A stretch of DNA of 23,713 bases from Oscillibacter sp. (lineage in GTDB: Bacteria > Bacillota > Clostridia > Oscillospirales > Oscillospiraceae), in contig DNFA01000050.1 of NCBI GenBank assembly GCA_003487665.1, positions 1 to 23,713 of the forward strand, read 5' to 3'. The notes under the pieces are model-generated. The model was not told where the DNA came from. It saw only the letters and a program-made list of their open reading frames with translations, and ran no database searches. This document shows, piece by piece, positions 20,266 to 23,713 of this stretch. Numbering within the stretch: position 1 is the first letter of the stretch; each line of letters opens with the position of its first letter. A program made the translations under genes and the position numbers.

Positions 20266-20662
20266 ACCATTGTTCTTTGTGCACCATTGGCAGGCCTGTG
20301 ATCTGCATCGCACACGTTGTTAAGTTTGTACTTGAGGAGCATTATGCTCCCGTTTGAGATCAGGGCCATTGCGCCCTTATATTTCAATGACTATGCTGCG
20401 AGAAGTTTTCTCGCGGCATTTTCCACCTGTACATTTCTCTGTCGCCGTACTACACTGAACGTGTACTTAAGGCATCAAGCATTTAGGTCGGAGCAGAGCA
20501 GGCACGGGTGGAAAGCATTATCAACAGCTTTTCGCTCTGATTAAGAACCCGAAGTATGTCAAAATGGCACCCCTGGAAAACCGGGCGGCCATCAGAATTG
20601 AACAATACTGCAAATGCAGGAAGGATCGTAAGAGGCCGAAACGGCAGGAAGATTCTTCCTGC
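20266..20662 (+). ncRNA. Candidate structured RNA region
   Basis: Downstream of the promoter at 20231-20259 the plus strand carries consecutive hairpins: GGAGCAT/ATGCTCC (20336-20350), AGGGC/GCCCT (about 20362-20377), TGCTGCGAGAA/TTCTCGCGGCA with one mismatch (20394-20418) and TACAC/GTGTA (about 20451-20465). A perfect 9-bp-arm hairpin GCAGGAAGA/TCTTCCTGC (20644-20662), followed by a T-rich stretch, could be its 3' end. No known RNA family was recognised. A 66-codon reading from ATG 20344, with GAGGAG 4 nt upstream, resembles no family I know and its start lies inside the first hairpin. The boundaries are guesses; the region may instead be decayed sequence. Confidence 0.25.
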
Positions 20663-20671
20663 GGTTTGCTT

Positions 20672-20684
20672 ACTATTTTGTCGC
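20672..20684. repeat. 13-bp direct repeat, left copy (candidate attL)
   Basis: ACTATTTTGTCGC here is identical to 23550-23562, while the bases immediately flanking the two copies differ. The two copies bracket a module with a recombinase, an excisionase and an integrase. The stop codon of the small leftward gene lies within this copy. A 13-bp identity flanking an integrase module is what a Tn916/lambda-type core site would look like, but short repeats also occur by chance. Confidence 0.45.
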
Positions 20685-20837
20685 GGCACTTGCCATCGCC
20701 GTGATATCCGGGGTTGGAGCCTCGGGAGCGGACTGCTCCTGCTTGGAAACCTGTGCGTCCACTTCGGGCTGGGCCGGGGCAGGGCCAGAGCCCGGCCCGG
20801 TTGCGTCAGTTACGATTTTTGCTTTTTCATCGGCCAT
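20673..20837 (-). CDS. Small hypothetical protein (54 residues)
   Basis: This 54-residue acidic, Ala/Pro/Gln-rich protein starts MADEKAKIVTDATG and ends TAMASAATK, with no recognised domain, membrane segment or signal peptide. It looks largely disordered. I choose the ATG at 20837 because a very strong AGAAGGAGGAA ribosome binding site lies about 9 nt upstream; an in-frame ATG ten codons earlier lacks one. Its stop codon lies inside the 13-bp candidate attachment repeat. Two terminator hairpins stand directly upstream on the same strand, so its promoter or mode of control is unclear. It is probably a cargo or accessory gene of the integrative element. Function is unknown. Confidence 0.5.
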   Translation of the reverse strand: MADEKAKIVTDATGPGSGPAPAQPEVDAQVSKQEQSAPEAPTPDITAMASAATK

Positions 20838-20868
20838 TCGCAGTTCCTCCTTCTTATTTGATGGCATG

Positions 20869-20899
20869 AAAAAAGGGCCTGACTTTTTGCAGTCAAGCC
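20869..20899 (-). terminator. Intrinsic terminator, minus strand (proximal)
   Basis: Arms at 20876-20883 and 20892-20899 form an 8-bp stem with one G-U pair and an 8-nt loop. On the minus strand it is followed by CTTTTTT. It lies about 32 nt upstream of the small leftward ORF, so it either ends an upstream leftward transcript or attenuates the ORF. Confidence 0.7.
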
Positions 20900-20932
20900 T
20901 CGCTTGTAGGGATACCTCCTTCCTCTGCCTAT

Positions 20933-20964
20933 GAAAAAACCGCCCTATGTCTCATTAGAGCGGT
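20933..20964 (-). terminator. Intrinsic terminator, minus strand (distal)
   Basis: ACCGC (20939-20943) pairs with GCGGT (20960-20964), and further internal pairing extends the stem towards a TCT loop. On the minus strand the stem runs straight into TTTTTT. It forms a tandem with the terminator at 20869-20899. No leftward gene is visible upstream, where the broken recombinase lies on the other strand. Confidence 0.65.
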
Positions 20965-21004
20965 AATTTCAGTAGGTTGGCAGTCCATATTTGGTTGTTT
21001 TATT

Positions 21005-21772
21005 GTGTATCCCTTTGTCCACCGACGCAAGCATCTGGTGAGCTATGTTCTCTATTTGCAGGCGCAGGGCAAGTCCGCCAGCACCGTCAAAACCGACCTT
21101 TCCGCCATCCGCTTCTTCCATGAGAAGATGTCCCATCCCCGCTACACGCTGCCGGGCAATGAAGAACTGGGCGTCGCCTTGGAACGCCGCCGCTTCGGGC
21201 AGCAGGATCGCACATGGACGAACCCGGAGTTCGGCGAGCTGATTGGCCGCGCCATGGCGGAGGAGCGGGAGGACTACATCCTCGCCCTGTATCTGGCTCG
21301 CTATGCCGGTCTGCGTATCCATGAGTGCTTCCGCATGGACACCGCTGCGGCGGAGCGTGCGCTGCGGGAAAACGCCCTCACCGTAAAAGGCAAGGGCGGC
21401 AAGGTGCGTATCGTTCCCATTGAGGACGACCGCATCACGATGATGCTGGAATGACTGCTGGAGAAAACGGAGCACAGCCACAAGCTGCTGGTGCCGGATG
21501 ACATCCCCACCGACCGGGCCATCAACGGCATGCAGCAGTTCATCCTCCGCCACCGTGACGCCATCTGTGACCCCACCGCAGCGGACAGACGCATTACTTT
21601 CCATGGGCTGCGGCATACCTACGCCGCCGAAAAGTACACTTCCCTCGTCGATGGCGGCATGACGCCCTTGGACGCCCATTTCACCGTATCCCGGCTGTTG
21701 GGACGTGAGCGGCCCGACGTGACAAACATCTATCTGGCGTCCGTGAAGGGAGGTGCTGCCCGTGGAGAATAA
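21005..21772 (+). pseudogene. Tyrosine recombinase, interrupted by an in-frame TGA
   Basis: One reading frame encodes a tyrosine recombinase broken by TGA at 21452-21454. Translation would resume in the same frame (LLEKTEHSHKLL...), so a single substitution, for example CGA to TGA, explains it better than a frameshift. Catalytic pieces are visible: Arg in ARYAGLRIHE, Lys in KGKGGKVR, His-x-x-Arg in FHGLRHTYAA and the nucleophile in DVTNIYLAS. The usual second His is Arg in LLGRERPD. The N-terminus appears short: recognisable similarity begins near HRRKHLVSYVLYLQ, close to the first plausible start (GTG 21005), which lacks a ribosome binding site. The 3' end overlaps the excisionase start by 11 nt, as in intact recombinase-xis-int modules. 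Probably non-functional unless the TGA is read through. Confidence 0.8.
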
Positions 21773-21959
21773 GTACCGTGATCTAAGCGATCTCCCCATG
21801 ATCCTGCGGGTGGAGGACTTGATGCCCCTCCTTGGCATCGGCCGCAACACCGCCTATGAGCTGATCCGCAGCGGACAGATACGGAGCGTCCGCATTGGAA
21901 GGCAGATCCGTATTCCGAGGGAAGCTCTGCTGGAGTTTTTGGATGGGAGGAAGTTTTAA
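21762..21959 (+). CDS. xis: Excisionase-type helix-turn-helix protein
   Basis: This 65-residue small DNA-binding protein of the excisionase/HTH_17 (MerR-like winged helix) family contains the diagnostic stretch LRVEDLMPLLGIGRNTAYEL and then IRSVRIGRQIRIPREALLEFL. Such proteins bend attachment-site DNA and direct integrases of Tn916-type elements towards excision. I take the GTG at 21762, placed after a GGGAGG site about 8 nt upstream; a GTG 9 nt earlier overlaps that site. It overlaps the end of the recombinase remnant by 11 nt and lies about 100 nt before the integrase gene, in the standard order for clostridial integrative elements. Confidence 0.88.
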   Translation: MENKYRDLSDLPMILRVEDLMPLLGIGRNTAYELIRSGQIRSVRIGRQIRIPREALLEFLDGRKF

Positions 21960-22056
21960 ATGACAATGCCGCAAAGAAAAAATTTGCAGGATAACCTCTT
22001 GCTGTCGTATAATAATGTTATGATCTTCCCTGCGCGGCAAAAGGAGGGAATCATTC

Positions 22057-23385
22057 ATGCCGCGTAAACCAAGCAAACCTAAAACCACACGCCGAGGAAA
22101 GAACGAAGGCAGCGTCTATCGCCGCAAGGACGGCAAATGGGTCGGTCAGGTGACCGTAGGCTATCACCCCGATACCGGCAAGCCCATCCGCAAATACACC
22201 TACGCCAACACCCGTGAGGAAGCGGCGCACTGGATCGCCCTGACGCTGGTTTCCGAAACATCCAAGGCCGCTCCTTCGCTGGCATCCGAATTGCTGCTGA
22301 AGGACTTTCTGCACCGCTGGCTGACCACGTTCAAAACCTATGAGGTTTGCAGCCGCACCATGGAGCTGTATTATTCCTGCGAACGGTTACATATCGTTCC
22401 CGCGTTGGGAGACATCCCCGTGGCCGAGTTGACAGCCTCCCGCATCCAGACGTTCCTCTATTATCTGCAAGCGGAAAAGCAGTTCTCCCGCCGCACCATT
22501 TCTTTGGTGCGCAGTATCCTGATCCAGCTGTACGACTATGCCGTAGAAATGTCTCTGGCACCAATCAATCCTGTCCGCAGCACAAAGCTGCCCCGACAGC
22601 CGCAGCGTCCGGAAGCGGAGGAGAAAGTTATCCCCATCGCTCAACGTGAAGCGGTGCTGGCCGCAGCGCAGAAGGAGCCGATCATGCGCCCCATCATCAC
22701 CTCGCTGCTGTTCACCGGCATGCGTATCGGTGAGCTGCTGGCACTCCAATGGAAGCATATCAACTTTGCGGCCCACACCATCACCATTGCGCAGTCCGTG
22801 ACACGGGAGCTGACTTTTGATGAGAACGGGAAAACAATGGAGATGACCGATGCGCTGGGCTCCACAAAGACCCGTACTTCCCATCGTATCATTCAGGTAC
22901 CGGAGCTGGTACTGACACGACTGCGGGAATGGATGCGCTACGTGGCGGTACTGCCGAAGGGTCTGGAGGTGCTGACACCGGAGGGCTTCGTTTTCATCAG
23001 CACACGCACCATGTCCATGCGAACATACAGTGGCTTCCGCGCCAGCTATCGTCACTTCCTGGATCGCAACGGCTTTTCCGGCGAGGGCTTGAATCTCCAT
23101 CGGTATCGTCATACCTACGCCTCTATGCTTTTGGAGCAGGAGATCAGCCCTAAGATCGTCCAGAAGCTGTTGGGCCATCGGGACGTATCCACCACGCTGG
23201 GCATCTATACGCATGTAGTACCGGAGGTGTTCGCCGGCGTTGCCGCCGCTGTGGATACGGCCTCGCAGCAGTTGATGGACGGCACCTACACGCCGAAGCG
23301 CAGCGCAGAAGCCGTCAGGGCACAGCTACAGCAGATCGACCCGATGTTGTCGGAGGACATGACTGTGAATCTCAAGTATTTGTAA
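22057..23385 (+). CDS. int: Tn916-type tyrosine integrase
   Basis: This is an intact 442-residue site-specific integrase. An N-terminal arm-binding domain (NEGSVYRRKDGKWVGQVTVG, about residues 16-35) is followed by a core-binding SAM-like domain (about 78-180) and the catalytic domain. All active-site residues are present: Arg223 in TGMRIGELLAL, Lys271 in GSTKTRTSHR, His348 and Arg351 in LHRYRHTYAS, His374 in LLGHRDVSTT and nucleophile Tyr384 in LGIYTH. The ATG has an AAAGGAGGGA site about 10 nt upstream. It catalyses integration and, with the excisionase, excision of a mobile element. It is the last rightward gene, followed by a copy of the 13-bp repeat about 165 nt downstream and by a strong terminator. 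No conjugation genes are seen within the window. Confidence 0.95.
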   Translation: MPRKPSKPKTTRRGKNEGSVYRRKDGKWVGQVTVGYHPDTGKPIRKYTYANTREEAAHWIALTLVSETSKAAPSLASELLLKDFLHRWLTTFKTYEVCSRTMELYYSCERLHIVPALGDIPVAELTASRIQTFLYYLQAEKQFSRRTISLVRSILIQLYDYAVEMSLAPINPVRSTKLPRQPQRPEAEEKVIPIAQREAVLAAAQKEPIMRPIITSLLFTGMRIGELLALQWKHINFAAHTITIAQSVTRELTFDENGKTMEMTDALGSTKTRTSHRIIQVPELVLTRLREWMRYVAVLPKGLEVLTPEGFVFISTRTMSMRTYSGFRASYRHFLDRNGFSGEGLNLHRYRHTYASMLLEQEISPKIVQKLLGHRDVSTTLGIYTHVVPEVFAGVAAAVDTASQQLMDGTYTPKRSAEAVRAQLQQIDPMLSEDMTVNLKYL

Positions 23386-23549
23386 GTCACCCAGGGCACA
23401 AAAGGCGTACAGCTTAATACAGCTTGAGACCTAAAATAAGGCAACATTTGAAAACACAAGCCAGCAAAGTGTCCATCATTCGCAGACACGGAAAAATCCA
23501 TCAAAAACGAGAAAAACCTTGGAAACACAAGGCTTAATAGTGACAAGTA

Positions 23550-23562
23550 ACTATTTTGTCGC
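23550..23562. repeat. 13-bp direct repeat, right copy (candidate attR)
   Basis: ACTATTTTGTCGC here is identical to 20672-20684. It lies 165 nt after the integrase stop and 22 nt from the end of the minus-strand serine-recombinase-like frame, where an integrase-proximal attachment site is expected. The rest of 23386-23549 holds no gene that I can support. Confidence 0.45.
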
Positions 23563-23566
23563 AGAG

Positions 23567-23597
23567 AACGGTGTGACCCGAAGGTCACGCCGTTTTT
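23567..23597 (+). terminator. Intrinsic terminator after the integrase
   Basis: A 12-bp stem with one G-U pair (23567-23578 with 23583-23594) and a CGAA loop is followed by TTTTT on the plus strand. It should end the xis-int transcript. Its right arm overlaps the last codons of the minus-strand recombinase fragment. Confidence 0.85.
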
Positions 23598-23713
23598 CTG
23601 CGTTCATAGGTTGTTTGTGTGACAATAGGCTCGGAAATAACGGGAATATCCACATCGTCCACAAAGTTGAAAAAAATCTTCACTTTCTGCTTGCGCTTGC
23701 CGCTGGACTTGTC
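23585..23713 (-). CDS. C-terminal end of a probable large serine recombinase (runs off the right edge)
   Basis: The last 42 codons and TGA stop of a leftward gene enter at the right edge. The visible residues begin DKSSGKRKQKVKIFFNFVDD and end near TTYERRKTA. The Gly-Lys-Arg-x-Gln-x-Val-x-Ile-x-(F/Y) pattern with a following N-F resembles the C-terminus of clostridial large serine recombinases (DUF4368-type tails, resolvase/recombinase family). No catalytic domain is in the window, so the call rests on this tail alone. If correct, the tyrosine-integrase module lies immediately next to a second mobile element. Confidence 0.5.
   Translation of the reverse strand, partial: DKSSGKRKQKVKIFFNFVDDVDIPVISEPIVTQTTYERRKTA

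Noticed and set aside
20471..20704. A 77-codon plus-strand frame with a Lys/Arg/Cys-rich stretch (CKCRKDRKRPKRQ)
   Set aside because: It has no start codon with a ribosome binding site near its beginning, runs across the candidate attachment repeat, and matches no family I recognise. At most it is a gene fragment.
20969..21850. A 293-codon minus-strand frame opposite the recombinase remnant
   Set aside because: The plus strand shows clear tyrosine recombinase motifs. The minus frame matches nothing and spans the recombinase/xis junction.

Overview
The window looks like a chromosomal segment of an anaerobic, amino-acid-fermenting, butyrate-forming Clostridia member, probably Oscillospiraceae-like (Flavonifractor/Intestinimonas/Lawsonibacter type). 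This is judged from its GC-rich codon use, AAGGAGG-type ribosome binding sites, two large pyruvate:ferredoxin-type oxidoreductases, a 4-hydroxybutyryl-CoA dehydratase very like the Clostridium aminobutyricum enzyme, and an Etf/butyryl-CoA dehydrogenase pair. The taxon is an inference; no rRNA is present.

Positions 1-13631 hold one long leftward gene series. In transcription order it is: NhaC-family transporter, alanine racemase-type enzyme, class I aminotransferase, HpcH/HpaI aldolase, 2-oxoacid:ferredoxin oxidoreductase (PFOR-1), [terminator-like hairpin], crotonase, FabZ-like dehydratase, 4-hydroxybutyryl-CoA dehydratase (AbfD), PaaI-type thioesterase, butyryl-CoA dehydrogenase and EtfB. 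EtfA is presumably just beyond position 1. The first half reads as uptake, racemisation, deamination and cleavage or oxidation of an amino acid. The second half reads as conversion of 4-hydroxybutyryl-CoA to crotonyl-CoA and butyryl-CoA. An attractive but unproven link is that HpaI-type aldolases release pyruvate (a PFOR substrate) and, in the classical reaction, succinate semialdehyde (the precursor of 4-hydroxybutyrate).

Positions 13632-13912 form a divergent control region with back-to-back consensus promoters, one for the leftward series and one for a rightward IclR-family regulator (13913-14686). A direct repeat lies just downstream of the predicted leftward start. A 22-bp-stem bidirectional terminator then separates the IclR gene from a leftward LysR-type regulator (14950-15849), which is divergent from a second, more canonical PFOR (PFOR-2, 16271-19780).

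Positions 19781-20672 contain no convincing protein gene but are not featureless. They hold a long hairpin, an array of AATACG motifs, a consensus promoter sharing two 11-bp words with the control region of the leftward series, and several consecutive hairpins that may be a structured RNA.

Positions 20672-23562 look like a small or decayed integrative element bounded by a 13-bp direct repeat. It holds a small leftward ORF, a tyrosine recombinase broken by an in-frame TGA, an excisionase and an intact Tn916-type integrase. At the right edge the C-terminal end of what looks like a large serine recombinase enters on the minus strand, suggesting nested mobile DNA.
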